DNA from: an uncultured Cryomorphaceae bacterium
Lineage (GTDB): Bacteria; Bacteroidota; Bacteroidia; Flavobacteriales; Schleiferiaceae
Assembly: GCA_913009655.1 (NCBI GenBank)
Contig: CAJVWI010000012.1
Span: 1 to 64,000 of the forward strand
Direction: 5' to 3'
DNA length: 64,000 nucleotides
The notes under the pieces are model-generated. The model was not told the DNA's origin. It saw nothing but the letters and a program-made list of their open reading frames with translations, and made no database searches. A program made the translations under genes and the position numbers. Positions 47,933 through 56,748 of the stretch are shown here, in pieces (position 1 is the stretch's first letter; each line of letters begins with the position of its first letter).

Positions 47933-48088
47933 ATGCCTATGGATGAATTTACACAAGGTTTAGGATACTCAAGCCAACCTTCAGAAAAAACAATTCAACA
48001 AATATTAAACTATTCGAAAAGTATAGCCTTTATACATGTAGGTTCTGAAGAAATCCCAAATGAATTAAAATTGATTTATAAGAATTGA
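47933..48088 (+). CDS. Small 51-residue protein downstream of the sigma factor
   Basis: A short open frame from ATG 47933 to TGA 48088, reading MPMDEFTQGLGYSSQPSEKT and then IQQILNYSKSIAFIHV. The segment PSEKTIQQILNYSKS resembles small proteins encoded after similar sigma factors in flavobacteria, where a P-S/D-x-x-T-I-x-x-I-L-x-(F/Y)-(S/A)-K core recurs; this is recollection, not a search. The stop is one base from the recQ stop on the other strand, so it fills the gap exactly. Codon use and spacing fit a real gene. It has no membrane segment or signal. Confidence 0.65.
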   Translation: MPMDEFTQGLGYSSQPSEKTIQQILNYSKSIAFIHVGSEEIPNELKLIYKN

Positions 48089-48089
48089 T

Positions 48090-50276
48090 TTAAAGAACTG
48101 AGCATAAAAACTTTAGCCTAACTAAGCGAAGCTCTTCTTCATTATAAGTGTCTTCAAAATAAGTTAGTGCCTCATTTATATCTCCTGATTTCGACTCTTC
48201 TGAAAAGTACTCAAGTATTTCATCAATTGAGTCATCATCATCAATTATTTCTTCTATTACATGATCAAGTGCTAGCCGTGTTCCATTTTCAATAATACGC
48301 TCCATTTCTTCAAGTAGTTCATTTTGAGAAACACCCTTATTCTTTGCCATTTCTTCAAGTGAAAGCAGCCTATCAATAGATTGAATGATATATATTTTGA
48401 GAGATCCTTTTTGAACTGCACTTCGAATTGTAACGTCTTCAAGTCTCTCAATATTATTTTCATCACAATGAACCTTAATTACCTCCAAAATACTAGTGCC
48501 GAATCTTTTTGCTTTACCCTCTCCAACTCCAGATATTATCATTAATTCATCTTGAGTAAATGGATAGGAGCTAGCTATTTCTCTTAAGGATATTTCAGAA
48601 AACATTGCGTAAGGGGGTATGCTTCTTTCCTTTGCAAGAGTCCTATTTACTGATTGTAACTTTTTGTAAAGCTCAGGATCTAAAACAGAGTTAGTTTGTT
48701 TTTTTTTATCGGTGGAGTTTGTATTTTCAGATACTTCACGATAAGGCTTTGCATGAAATTCCGAGTGTTCATTTAAAAATTTCTCACCTTTTTCGGTAAT
48801 ACTTAAAATCCCATAGCGCTCTATGTCTTTTTTGATTAGATATTTTAATGAAATTTGACGGATTAAATCTGACCAATATTCAGATGTCTTATTTTTTCCT
48901 AAACTCCATTGTGGCAATTTAGAGGCACCAAAGGTTTTAAGCACAGAAGTTTCATTTCCAATTAAAACATTTACGACTTGTTCAGATCTGAAATTATTTT
49001 TTCCCTCTTTTATAACGTTAAGTGATAATTTGACTTCCTCCGAAGAGTTTATTCTTTTGGAATTCCTTATGCAGTTATCACAGCATCCACAATTTTCATC
49101 TTGAAACTCTTCTCCGAAATAATGAAGAATATACTCCCGTCTGCATGTTGAGGATAAGGCATATCCTTTTGATTCTTGAAGTAGTTGTCGACCTATCTCT
49201 TGCTCAGAAACAGCCTTTTTACTAAGAAATTTGTCTAATTTCTGAATATCTTTTTCTGAATAGTATGTAACACAAATGCCTTCTCCTCCATCTCTCCCTG
49301 CTCGCCCTGTTTCTTGGTAGTAACTTTCTATACTTTTTGGGATGTCATGATGAAGCACGAGTCTAACGTCTGGTTTATCTATTCCCATGCCAAAGGCAAT
49401 GGTGGCAACGATAACATGGATATCTTCATTTAAAAAAGCATCTTGATGTTTGGATCTTGTATTGTTGTCAAGCCCGGCATGATAGGGTAGAGCTCGAATA
49501 TCATTAAGCTGAAGAACTTGAGCAATTTCTTCAACTTTTTTTCTACTAAGGCAATATATAATTGCAGATTTACCATAATGCTTTTTGAGCAATTTGATGA
49601 TGTCTTTTTCGACTTCATTCTTGAGGTTAATCTGGTAGAATAAATTTGGACGATTAAATGAAGTTGAAAAGACATTTACCTGTTTCATTTCAAGGCTTTT
49701 TTGAATATCGGAAACAACTTTTTCGGTTGCTGTTGCAGTCAATGCCATGATTGGTCTATTCTCTATACTATTGATTGCTTTCCTGAGCTGTCGGTAATCA
49801 GGACGAAAATCATGACCCCATTCTGAAATACAGTGGGCTTCATCGATAGCGTAAAATGATATTTTAAGATCTTTTAAAAACTTAATATTTTCAGATCTGT
49901 TAAGAGATTCTGGAGCCATATACAAAAGTTTTGTCTCTCCTAATGAGAGATCTTTGCGGACAGCTACCATTTCTCTTTTGGTTAGAGAGGAGTTCCAAAC
50001 ATGGGCTATAGAGTCACTGGTGGCGAAATTCCTTATCGAATCCACCTGGTTTTTCATCAATGCTATTAAAGGAGATATTACTATTGCAATTCCCTCCATT
50101 TGAATTGCTGGAAGTTGATAGCATAATGATTTGCCACCACCTGTAGGCATTCTAACAAATGTATTATTACCATTAAGTATAGAATTTATTGAATCTGCCT
50201 GGTTGCCTTTGAATTCATCAAAGCCAAAGAAAGTCTTCAATAAGGCTTTGCTTTCGTTTTTTATTTTTTGACTCAT
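48090..50276 (-). CDS. recQ: ATP-dependent DNA helicase RecQ
   Basis: 728-residue SF2 3'-5' helicase for recombination and fork repair. Walker A is MPTGGGKSLCYQ with K49. The DEAH box lies in AIDEAHCISEWGHDFRPDY (about 143-161) and motif VI is QETGRAGRDG. The RecQ-Ct zinc site shows as CRREYILHYFGE with CGCCDNC (about 375-402), followed by a winged helix and an HRDC domain (about 540-620, PPYAMFSEISLREIA). The last 100 residues form an extra acidic helical region, giving the long form usual in Bacteroidota (E. coli is 609). It stands alone between the sigma-factor unit and tatC. Confidence 0.95.
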   Translation of the reverse strand: MSQKIKNESKALLKTFFGFDEFKGNQADSINSILNGNNTFVRMPTGGGKSLCYQLPAIQMEGIAIVISPLIALMKNQVDSIRNFATSDSIAHVWNSSLTKREMVAVRKDLSLGETKLLYMAPESLNRSENIKFLKDLKISFYAIDEAHCISEWGHDFRPDYRQLRKAINSIENRPIMALTATATEKVVSDIQKSLEMKQVNVFSTSFNRPNLFYQINLKNEVEKDIIKLLKKHYGKSAIIYCLSRKKVEEIAQVLQLNDIRALPYHAGLDNNTRSKHQDAFLNEDIHVIVATIAFGMGIDKPDVRLVLHHDIPKSIESYYQETGRAGRDGGEGICVTYYSEKDIQKLDKFLSKKAVSEQEIGRQLLQESKGYALSSTCRREYILHYFGEEFQDENCGCCDNCIRNSKRINSSEEVKLSLNVIKEGKNNFRSEQVVNVLIGNETSVLKTFGASKLPQWSLGKNKTSEYWSDLIRQISLKYLIKKDIERYGILSITEKGEKFLNEHSEFHAKPYREVSENTNSTDKKKQTNSVLDPELYKKLQSVNRTLAKERSIPPYAMFSEISLREIASSYPFTQDELMIISGVGEGKAKRFGTSILEVIKVHCDENNIERLEDVTIRSAVQKGSLKIYIIQSIDRLLSLEEMAKNKGVSQNELLEEMERIIENGTRLALDHVIEEIIDDDDSIDEILEYFSEESKSGDINEALTYFEDTYNEEELRLVRLKFLCSVL

Positions 50277-50318
50277 CTTTTTTTGATGAAATAGAATTTA
50301 TGAAGTTACGCTATAAAC

Positions 50319-50326
50319 TACTTTTG
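50319..50326 (+). promoter_or_regulatory. -7 box (TACTTTTG) for tatC
   Basis: Exact TAnnTTTG match lying inside the longest tatC reading frame (which opens at 50300), so that the ATG at 50300 cannot be used on this transcript. Transcription would start near 50331, just before the ATG at 50333, and 18-20 bases before the ATG at 50351. Confidence 0.6.
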
Positions 50327-50332
50327 CATATC

Positions 50333-51124
50333 ATGTTAGAAGGAAATTCAATGTCTTTTTTAAATCATCTAGCAGCACTGCGTAAACATTTAATGCGGGC
50401 TTCTATAGCTGTGCTCATAGCTGCTGTATTAGCTTTTGCCTTTAGAGAAATTCTATTTGATGGTTTGCTTCTTGCTCCTAAATCATTAGATTTTATTACA
50501 TACCGTGCGCTTTGTCAACTTTCTGAAATTTGGAACATTTCAAATTTATGCGTGGATAAAATCAATATTGAATTGCTAAATAGTAAGATGGCAGGCCAAT
50601 TTTCGCTTCATATTTCTTTATCATTAATGACAGGTTTAGTTTTAGCTATCCCATTTGTTTTAAAAGAGTTGTGGATGTTTGTTTCGCCTGGGTTGACATT
50701 TGTTGAAAGACAAAAATCCGTTGCTTTCATAAGTATTTCATCTTTCCTTTTCTTTTTGGGAGCTGCTTTTGGATATTTTTTAATTGTTCCTTTAAGTATT
50801 CAATTTTTATCTAACTATGTGGTATCTGATCAGATTATAAACCTTATCGAGATGTCATCCTACTTAGCGACGATCGCAAGTATAATTTTGGCTTGCGGTT
50901 TTTTATTTGAATTGCCCATTGTAGTTTATTTTTTATCCCGCGCAGGAATTGTTACGCCTGATGGTATGAAAATGTATAGAAAACATGCTTGGGTTGGAAT
51001 TTTAGTAGTTTCTTCTATTATTACACCACCGGATATATTTAGTCAAATCATTGTCTCTATTCCAATAGCTATATTGTATGAATCTAGCATATTTATAAGC
51101 CGTGTGGCCCAACCAATTAAATAA
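50333..51124 (+). CDS. tatC: Sec-independent protein translocase subunit TatC
   Basis: Multi-span inner membrane receptor of the twin-arginine pathway. It has the family opening MSFLNHLAALRKHLMRA, with the conserved F-x-x-H-L-x-x-L-R core, and six hydrophobic spans including FVSPGLTFVERQ (the conserved P-G-L-x-x-x-E loop). The start is uncertain: ATG 50333 gives 263 residues and an almost leaderless mRNA. ATG 50351 gives 257 residues and has AGAAGGA, a Shine-Dalgarno-like sequence, just upstream. No tatA/B is in the window. It is followed 12 bases later by lptB. Confidence 0.92.
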   Translation: MLEGNSMSFLNHLAALRKHLMRASIAVLIAAVLAFAFREILFDGLLLAPKSLDFITYRALCQLSEIWNISNLCVDKINIELLNSKMAGQFSLHISLSLMTGLVLAIPFVLKELWMFVSPGLTFVERQKSVAFISISSFLFFLGAAFGYFLIVPLSIQFLSNYVVSDQIINLIEMSSYLATIASIILACGFLFELPIVVYFLSRAGIVTPDGMKMYRKHAWVGILVVSSIITPPDIFSQIIVSIPIAILYESSIFISRVAQPIK

Positions 51125-51136
51125 TAAGGTGATAAA

Positions 51137-51889
51137 ATGAGACTGGAAGTAATTAAAATTTCAAAAGATTACAGTCGAAAAAGGGTTGTAGATAATGTGA
51201 GTTTCCATGTTGATCAAGGGGAAATAGTTGGGTTATTAGGTCCTAATGGTGCCGGTAAAACAACTTCTTTTTATACAGTTGTTGGCATGGTTAAGCCTGA
51301 TGAAGGAGAAGTTTTACTCGACAATGAAAATATAACTCGATTACCAATGTATCGCAGAGCGCAAAAAGGCATTGGCTACTTAGCTCAAGATCCATCAGTT
51401 TTTCGAAAGATGACAGTTGAAGATAATATTGCTGCGGTGTTGGAGTGGCGAGGGCTTAATAAAAACGAAATTAAGTCAAGAACAGATATTCTTCTTGATG
51501 AATTTTCATTAACAAGAATAAGAAATACAAGAGGTGATCTTCTTTCGGGAGGGGAGCGCAGAAGAACAGAGATAGCAAGGGCTTTAGCTTCGGATCCAAA
51601 GTTTATTTTATTAGATGAACCATTTGCTGGAGTTGATCCGATTGCTGTTGAAGATATCCAGTCAATTGTTGCAAAGCTCGTAGATAGAAATATTGGAGTC
51701 TTAATTACGGATCATAATGTTCAAGAAACTTTAGCTATTACGGATAGGACATATTTAATGTTTGAAGGGAAAATCCTAAAGAGCGGAACTGCTAAAGAGT
51801 TATCTGAAGACCCTATTGTTCGTCGCGTTTATCTTGGCAAAAATTTTGAGCTTAGAAAGGATATGCGGCGCGCATCAAACGATCATTAA
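51137..51889 (+). CDS. lptB: LPS export ABC transporter ATP-binding protein LptB
   Basis: 250-residue ATPase that powers lipopolysaccharide transport through LptFG to the outer membrane. Walker A is [12 protein letters not shown], the signature [16 protein letters not shown] and Walker [42 protein letters not shown] is diagnostic for LptB. The C-terminal tail beyond LGKNFELRK (about eight residues) overlaps the 3' end of the opposite-strand sua5-type gene by 38 bases. Confidence 0.94.
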   Translation: MRLEVIKISKDYSRKRVVDNVSFHVDQGEIVGLLGPNGAGKTTSFYTVVGMVKPDEGEVLLDNENITRLPMYRRAQKGIGYLAQDPSVFRKMTVEDNIAAVLEWRGLNKNEIKSRTDILLDEFSLTRIRNTRGDLLSGGERRRTEIARALASDPKFILLDEPFAGVDPIAVEDIQSIVAKLVDRNIGVLITDHNVQETLAITDRTYLMFEGKILKSGTAKELSEDPIVRRVYLGKNFELRKDMRRASNDH

Positions 51890-52853
51890 TAGCTTTCCCA
51901 AGGCCTTTTTCGGGTGCAAGTTCAATAAAAATTTTTCCTATTTGAGGATTGTCTAGTTCTCTTAGTAAAGAAAATATACGTGATGCTCCAGAGATATCAG
52001 ACCCATCTAGACTAATTGATTTATGGCTTGACTCTTGTGGTTTCCATGTGATTAAAACATCAGGACTTACTAATGATGGTAATGCTCCAGCAAATGGAAT
52101 TAGAACAATTTTTTTACCTGGGGAGTAATGTTTTTTTTCTTGTCCCGGTAGCATATCACTTTCACTTTTTGTTTTGATTGCAATAGGTTTTTTTAGAACT
52201 TCTTCAATTGATTCAATAGCCAAACCACCTAATCTATAAATCACAACATCATTGTCTTCAAAACCAATAATTGTTGACTCTAATCCGATTTTGCATTGAC
52301 CACCATCTAATATTAATGGAATAGCACTTCCAAGCTGACTTTCCACATGTTGTGCGGAGGTTGGCGACACATATTTATATGGATTAGCACTAGGTGCTGC
52401 GAGAGGATATTTTATAGACTTTAAAAGTTTCAAAGTCAGGGGATGAGATGGCATTCGGACTGCTACTTTGTCTAATCCAGAAGTTAATAAATTGGGAACA
52501 GATTTTTTTTTGGAAAGAACTAGCGTTAGTGGTCCAGGCCAAAAAGCATCTATTAACTTTTGTGCCTCTACTGGAATTGTATTGCAAAGAGATTTTAGTT
52601 GTTCAATTTCTCCAATGTGCGCAATTAAAGGATTAAAATATGGTCTATTCTTAATTCTAAAAATAGAAGCGATAGAATTAGTGTCCATCGCATTACCCGC
52701 GAGACCATAAACTGTCTCGGTCGGAATAGCAATAACACCGCCGGAGTTAAGAATATTTTTAGCTAAGTCTAGATCATCAGTAATCACAGTTTGAAATGTT
52801 TTGATTAATTTAAACTCAGGCCTATGCTTCCATTTGTAAATTTTTTTTTGCAA
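51852..52853 (-). CDS. L-threonylcarbamoyladenylate synthase, Sua5 type
   Basis: 333 residues (a shorter start is possible). The YrdC/TsaC domain (about 25-215) with [27 protein letters not shown] and [13 protein letters not shown] is followed by a Sua5 C-terminal domain (about 235-333) with [16 protein letters not shown]. It makes threonylcarbamoyl-AMP from threonine, bicarbonate and ATP for t6A37 of tRNAs, the substrate of the MtaB enzyme encoded at 31080. The ATG used overlaps the upstream plug gene by 49 bases; a GTG at residue 23 (VITDDLDL) is nearer to typical family starts. Convergent overlap with lptB. Confidence 0.9.
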   Translation of the reverse strand: MQKKIYKWKHRPEFKLIKTFQTVITDDLDLAKNILNSGGVIAIPTETVYGLAGNAMDTNSIASIFRIKNRPYFNPLIAHIGEIEQLKSLCNTIPVEAQKLIDAFWPGPLTLVLSKKKSVPNLLTSGLDKVAVRMPSHPLTLKLLKSIKYPLAAPSANPYKYVSPTSAQHVESQLGSAIPLILDGGQCKIGLESTIIGFEDNDVVIYRLGGLAIESIEEVLKKPIAIKTKSESDMLPGQEKKHYSPGKKIVLIPFAGALPSLVSPDVLITWKPQESSHKSISLDGSDISGASRIFSLLRELDNPQIGKIFIELAPEKGLGKAINDRLMRAAYPF

Positions 52854-54091
52854 GCAATAACTCGGTCATATCTTTTCCCCCATTCACGCATATAAATAAT
52901 ACTGGTATAATTATTTGGGCATTCCCAATGATTACCTTCCGTCCAAGATAAATCCCATGTTAATGTTCCGTTTTTATTTTGATTTTTTTCTGCTAATCTG
53001 TACTCTAGATACCCTTGTTTGACCCGAATTAACCCTCTGTAAGCCTTTTCTTTAGAGTCATAATGAAGCTTGCAGTCGTCTATGCTGCGATATTGATTGA
53101 AATCACCAATCACATAAATTTCTCTATGTCCAGAATTTTCTATATCCTCTAAAAAAATGTCTAAGACGACATAGTCTGCCTCTATTTCTGGGTTGCTTGA
53201 GTTCTGCTTCCGAATGCTGAAGCCACCACGAGCATCTTCTTGAAATAAAAACGGGTCTATTCCTCTAGGCTTCTCATTTCTTACGGTAGCGGTCCAGAGT
53301 TCTTTTAGCTCAAAACCTCTTATTCTTAGTGTTGGTACCGGGATATTTTTTGAATCTGCAAAACGAAAGACGTTACCACCATTAAAAGTATTTTCGCCAT
53401 TGTTATAGTTAAAGTCATAATATCCGTTTCTCAGAAATCTAGGAGCCATGGACTTAATACTCTTCCAATTTCTATTTTGAACAATACTTAGTTGAATGTC
53501 TTCAAATGGGTTTTGAACAGATAAATTGGTTAAATCTGCAAGAATATCAATCTCTTGATGTGTCTCTCTTTGTTCCATTTTCATCGCCCGGTGTATTGAG
53601 CTTTGAATTTCTGCTAGCTGTTCAACTATTATGACTGGGTATTGGAGAAGAAAGTCTTCGGGATCCTCTTCAAAAATAACCAGGTAATAATTTCCTGATA
53701 TACGTGGCATACAATTAGCCTCTGGAAGATTTGATTTAATGTGACTGTAAGGCTGATAAGTATTAAAGCATAATTCAGCTAGCGGTAGCTGACTTTCTAA
53801 AAAACCATCGAGGTATTCTGATGAAATTAAGCCTGAGGTTTCCCAGTTTCTGTTACAATGAACCCAAGTATAATTTAATGCTTGAGTATTTGCGCTAAAG
53901 TCATCGAATGATATATGTAGTCTTTCTTTTTCTTTGAGCGGTATAATTGCAAGTGATTGAGGATCTCCAACTGGATAGATTTCAACACTTTGAAAATCTT
54001 CAATTATTATAATTTTAGGACCAAAACTTTGACATAAGATGCTCGTTGAAACATAAAAAACGACAAAAAGAGAAATATACAGTTTAAACAC
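52805..54091 (-). CDS. Type IX secretion system plug protein (DUF5103)
   Basis: 428 residues with a signal peptide (hydrophobic residues 3-19, then Q21) and GTG start. Long beta-rich exported protein of the DUF5103 type, with LNYTWVHCNRNW, the SNLPEANCMPRISGNYYLVIF stretch and LRNGYYDFNYNN in order. Members of this family occupy the lateral or periplasmic opening of the SprA translocon in type IX secretion. Its presence implies a T9SS elsewhere in the genome; no other T9SS structural gene is here. It diverges from nqrA over an 87-base gap and overlaps the sua5-type gene downstream. Confidence 0.85.
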   Translation of the reverse strand: MFKLYISLFVVFYVSTSILCQSFGPKIIIIEDFQSVEIYPVGDPQSLAIIPLKEKERLHISFDDFSANTQALNYTWVHCNRNWETSGLISSEYLDGFLESQLPLAELCFNTYQPYSHIKSNLPEANCMPRISGNYYLVIFEEDPEDFLLQYPVIIVEQLAEIQSSIHRAMKMEQRETHQEIDILADLTNLSVQNPFEDIQLSIVQNRNWKSIKSMAPRFLRNGYYDFNYNNGENTFNGGNVFRFADSKNIPVPTLRIRGFELKELWTATVRNEKPRGIDPFLFQEDARGGFSIRKQNSSNPEIEADYVVLDIFLEDIENSGHREIYVIGDFNQYRSIDDCKLHYDSKEKAYRGLIRVKQGYLEYRLAEKNQNKNGTLTWDLSWTEGNHWECPNNYTSIIYMREWGKRYDRVIACKKKFTNGSIGLSLN

Positions 54092-54134
54092 AAAGTAAAG
54101 TTGAGAAAAACTTCTTAATTCCGACCCTTATATA

Positions 54135-54142
54135 TACCTTTG
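54135..54142 (+). promoter_or_regulatory. -7 box (TACCTTTG) for the nqr operon
   Basis: Exact TAnnTTTG match 36 bases before the nqrA ATG at 54179, predicting a leader of about 30 bases. A short inverted repeat GCCTC (54142-54146)/GAGGC (54158-54162) begins at the last base of the box and spans the expected transcription start. An upstream TTG at 54101 is too far (31 bases) to be a standard -33 element. Confidence 0.6.
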
Positions 54143-54178
54143 CCTCGAATTTTTTTTGAGGCGTTTTTAATACTGCAC

Positions 54179-55522
54179 ATGTCAAAAACAACACATATTA
54201 TACAAAAGGGACTCAATTTGCCCTTAGTAGGAAAACCATCTGATAAAGTTAACTTTTCAGAATTCCCCAACTCGTTCGCTTTGCGACCGTCTGAATTCAT
54301 CGGATTAAATCCAAAATTAAATGTTAAAGTTGGTGACAAGGTCAAGGCAGGGGAATGCATATTTCATGACAAATCAAATGATAAAATCCTTATCACTTCT
54401 CCAGTTAGTGGTGAGATAACGGCTATAGATCGGGGGCCGAAAAGACGACTTGATGCCATTGTGATTCGTCCAGATGAAAAATGTGATTACATCAATTTCG
54501 GAAAAGAATTTCCAATTGAAAAAGAAAAAATTATAAGTAAATTGCTCCTCTCGGGTGCGTGGTCACTTCTTCAAATGAGACCTTATGGATGTATCGCAAA
54601 TCCAATGGACGCACCGAAGGCAATTTTTGTTAACGGTATGGCTTCATCTCCATTCGCATCGAAACCTTCTATTTCCTTAAATGGAAAGGAAGAATTTTTT
54701 ACTGCCGGACTTAAAGTATTGAATAGTCTTTCAAATAGAACAATTTTATCGATCTCTTTAGATGAAGAATCAAAAATATTAACACAAGCTAGCGGTGCAG
54801 AGCTGCATAGATTTTCTGGTCCTCACCCTTCAGGAAATACTTCGGTTCACATTTCTAAAATATCCCCAATTAATAAAGGTGATATAGTCTGGACTATATC
54901 TGCCCAGGATGTTGCAATTATCGGACAACTTTTTATTTCTGGCGAGTACCATCTTGATCGTGTAATTGCAGCAGGAGGATCAGGAATGAAAGAACCAAGA
55001 TATTTTAATGTTCGCGGAGGACAGTCAATGTTAGGTTTTTTTAATGAAAATGTTAAGCCTGGAAATTATCGATTCATATCAGGGTCTGTTTTAACCGGAA
55101 ATAATATTGGTAAAGAAGGTTATTTAGGTTACCTGTCAAAACAAATTACAATTATCCCGGAAGGGGAGAATACAGATTTTCTAGGATGGGTCTTGCCTGG
55201 TTTTGGTAAATACTCATTTAGTAAGGCATATTTTTCATGGCTATTTCCAAACCGTAAGTATGATTTGACTACGAAATTAAATGGGGAAGAGCGGGCTTTT
55301 GTGGTAACTGGACAATATGATAAGGTTTTCCCTTTTGATATTTTTCCAAATCAATTATTAAAGTCTATTTGGGCTGAAGATTTGGAGAAAATGGAAGAAT
55401 TAGGTATTTATGAAATAGTTCCAGAAGACTTTGCTCTTTGCGAAGTTATCTGTACGTCTAAACAACCTTTGCAAGAAATGGTTAGAAAAGGACTGAATGT
55501 TCTTTATGCCGAAATGAATTAA
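54179..55522 (+). CDS. nqrA: Na+-translocating NADH:quinone reductase subunit A
   Basis: 447 residues from ATG 54179, giving MSKTTHIIQKGLNLPLVGKP, the normal NqrA start (QKGLDLPI-like). The frame is open to 54140, but that lies in the promoter box. NqrA is the peripheral cytoplasmic subunit that shapes the quinone site. Conserved blocks include VKAGECIFHDK, RPYGCIANPMDAPKAIFVNG and HRFSGPHPSGNTSVHI. First gene of nqrABCDEF; nqrB follows after 13 bases. Confidence 0.96.
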   Translation: MSKTTHIIQKGLNLPLVGKPSDKVNFSEFPNSFALRPSEFIGLNPKLNVKVGDKVKAGECIFHDKSNDKILITSPVSGEITAIDRGPKRRLDAIVIRPDEKCDYINFGKEFPIEKEKIISKLLLSGAWSLLQMRPYGCIANPMDAPKAIFVNGMASSPFASKPSISLNGKEEFFTAGLKVLNSLSNRTILSISLDEESKILTQASGAELHRFSGPHPSGNTSVHISKISPINKGDIVWTISAQDVAIIGQLFISGEYHLDRVIAAGGSGMKEPRYFNVRGGQSMLGFFNENVKPGNYRFISGSVLTGNNIGKEGYLGYLSKQITIIPEGENTDFLGWVLPGFGKYSFSKAYFSWLFPNRKYDLTTKLNGEERAFVVTGQYDKVFPFDIFPNQLLKSIWAEDLEKMEELGIYEIVPEDFALCEVICTSKQPLQEMVRKGLNVLYAEMN

Positions 55523-55535
55523 TGCGTTTAAGTAG

Positions 55536-56741
55536 ATGAAATTTTTACAAAATATTCTTGATTCCGCTCGCCCCGCTGTAACTACTGGGAAGCTCAAACC
55601 GTTATACCCATTGTATAATGCAATTGAGACTATGTTGTTTGTGCCAAATCACAATGCCAATAGTGGAGCTCATGTTCGCGATGCAATAGACTTAAAACGC
55701 ACTATGATCACTGTAATTTTCGCTTTGATTCCTGCTCTTATATTTGGAATGTTTAATGCAGGTTATCAGCATTATAAGGCCATAGGACTTTTAAATGATG
55801 CAATTGGGTGGTTGCAATTCTTCACAGTGGATAACTTCATTTTTGGCGCTATAAAAGTTGTTCCAATGATAGTAGTTACATACATAGCAGGATTAGGAGT
55901 TGAAATTTATTTTGCATACATAAACAAGCATGCAGTAAACGAGGGTTTTCTAGTTTCTGGTCTTTTGATCCCAATGACTATGCCAGTTGACATGCCTTTG
56001 TGGATGGTTGCTATTTCGACAATTTTTGCAGTTTTAATTGGAAAAGAAGTTTTTGGTGGAACTGGAATGAATATTTTAAACCCTGCATTGACTGCAAGAG
56101 CCTTTGCTTTTTTTGCATACCCTTCTTTTATGAGTGGTGATAAAGTATGGATAAATACTACCACCGTTGAGGGTGAAGCCCTTGTTGATGGTTTTTCAGG
56201 AGCAACAGCTCTTGGTCAGTATGCTTCCACTGGGGAAACAACCTATTCAGCATGGGATGCGTTTCTAGGCATAATACCAGGATCAATAGGCGAAACAAGT
56301 ACTCTTTTAATATTATTGGGAGGAATTTATTTAATTGCTACTGGTATTGGATCTTGGAAAATAATGTTATCATCTCTTTTCGGAGCGATTGCGATAAGTT
56401 TAATTTTCAATTTGGTGGCTCCAAATATGATATCTCCAGAGCAACAAGGCTTTCTTAGTATTCCGTTTTATTTTCATCTAGTATTCGGTAGTTGGGCATT
56501 TTCAACGGTATTCATGGCTACAGATCCAGTTTCAGCATCCCACACTGAAAAAGGAAAATGGATCTATGGATTTTTAATAGGTTTTCTCGGAATAATGATT
56601 CGGGTATTCAATCCTGCGTATCCTGAAGGAATGATGCTGGCAATTCTATTTATGAATGTAATGGCTCCTTTAATTGATCATTATGTCGTTGAGGGTAATG
56701 TGAAAAAACGCTTGAAACGTTTAATAATTAGTGCAAAGTAG
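55536..56741 (+). CDS. nqrB: Na+-translocating NADH:quinone reductase subunit B
   Basis: 401-residue multi-span membrane subunit carrying covalent FMN and riboflavin; site of sodium translocation. The flavinylation motif DGFSGAT places FMN on T224. GMNILNPALTARAFAFFAYP and MATDPVSASHTEKGKWIYG are typical. Eight or more hydrophobic spans follow the polar N terminus. Its stop is 7 bases before the nqrC ATG. Confidence 0.96.
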   Translation: MKFLQNILDSARPAVTTGKLKPLYPLYNAIETMLFVPNHNANSGAHVRDAIDLKRTMITVIFALIPALIFGMFNAGYQHYKAIGLLNDAIGWLQFFTVDNFIFGAIKVVPMIVVTYIAGLGVEIYFAYINKHAVNEGFLVSGLLIPMTMPVDMPLWMVAISTIFAVLIGKEVFGGTGMNILNPALTARAFAFFAYPSFMSGDKVWINTTTVEGEALVDGFSGATALGQYASTGETTYSAWDAFLGIIPGSIGETSTLLILLGGIYLIATGIGSWKIMLSSLFGAIAISLIFNLVAPNMISPEQQGFLSIPFYFHLVFGSWAFSTVFMATDPVSASHTEKGKWIYGFLIGFLGIMIRVFNPAYPEGMMLAILFMNVMAPLIDHYVVEGNVKKRLKRLIISAK

Positions 56742-56748
56742 TTTTATT

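Noticed and set aside
54089-54100. TTACTTTG as a promoter box for the T9SS plug gene
   Set aside because: It overlaps the GTG start codon itself and mismatches the conserved A, so it cannot be the promoter.
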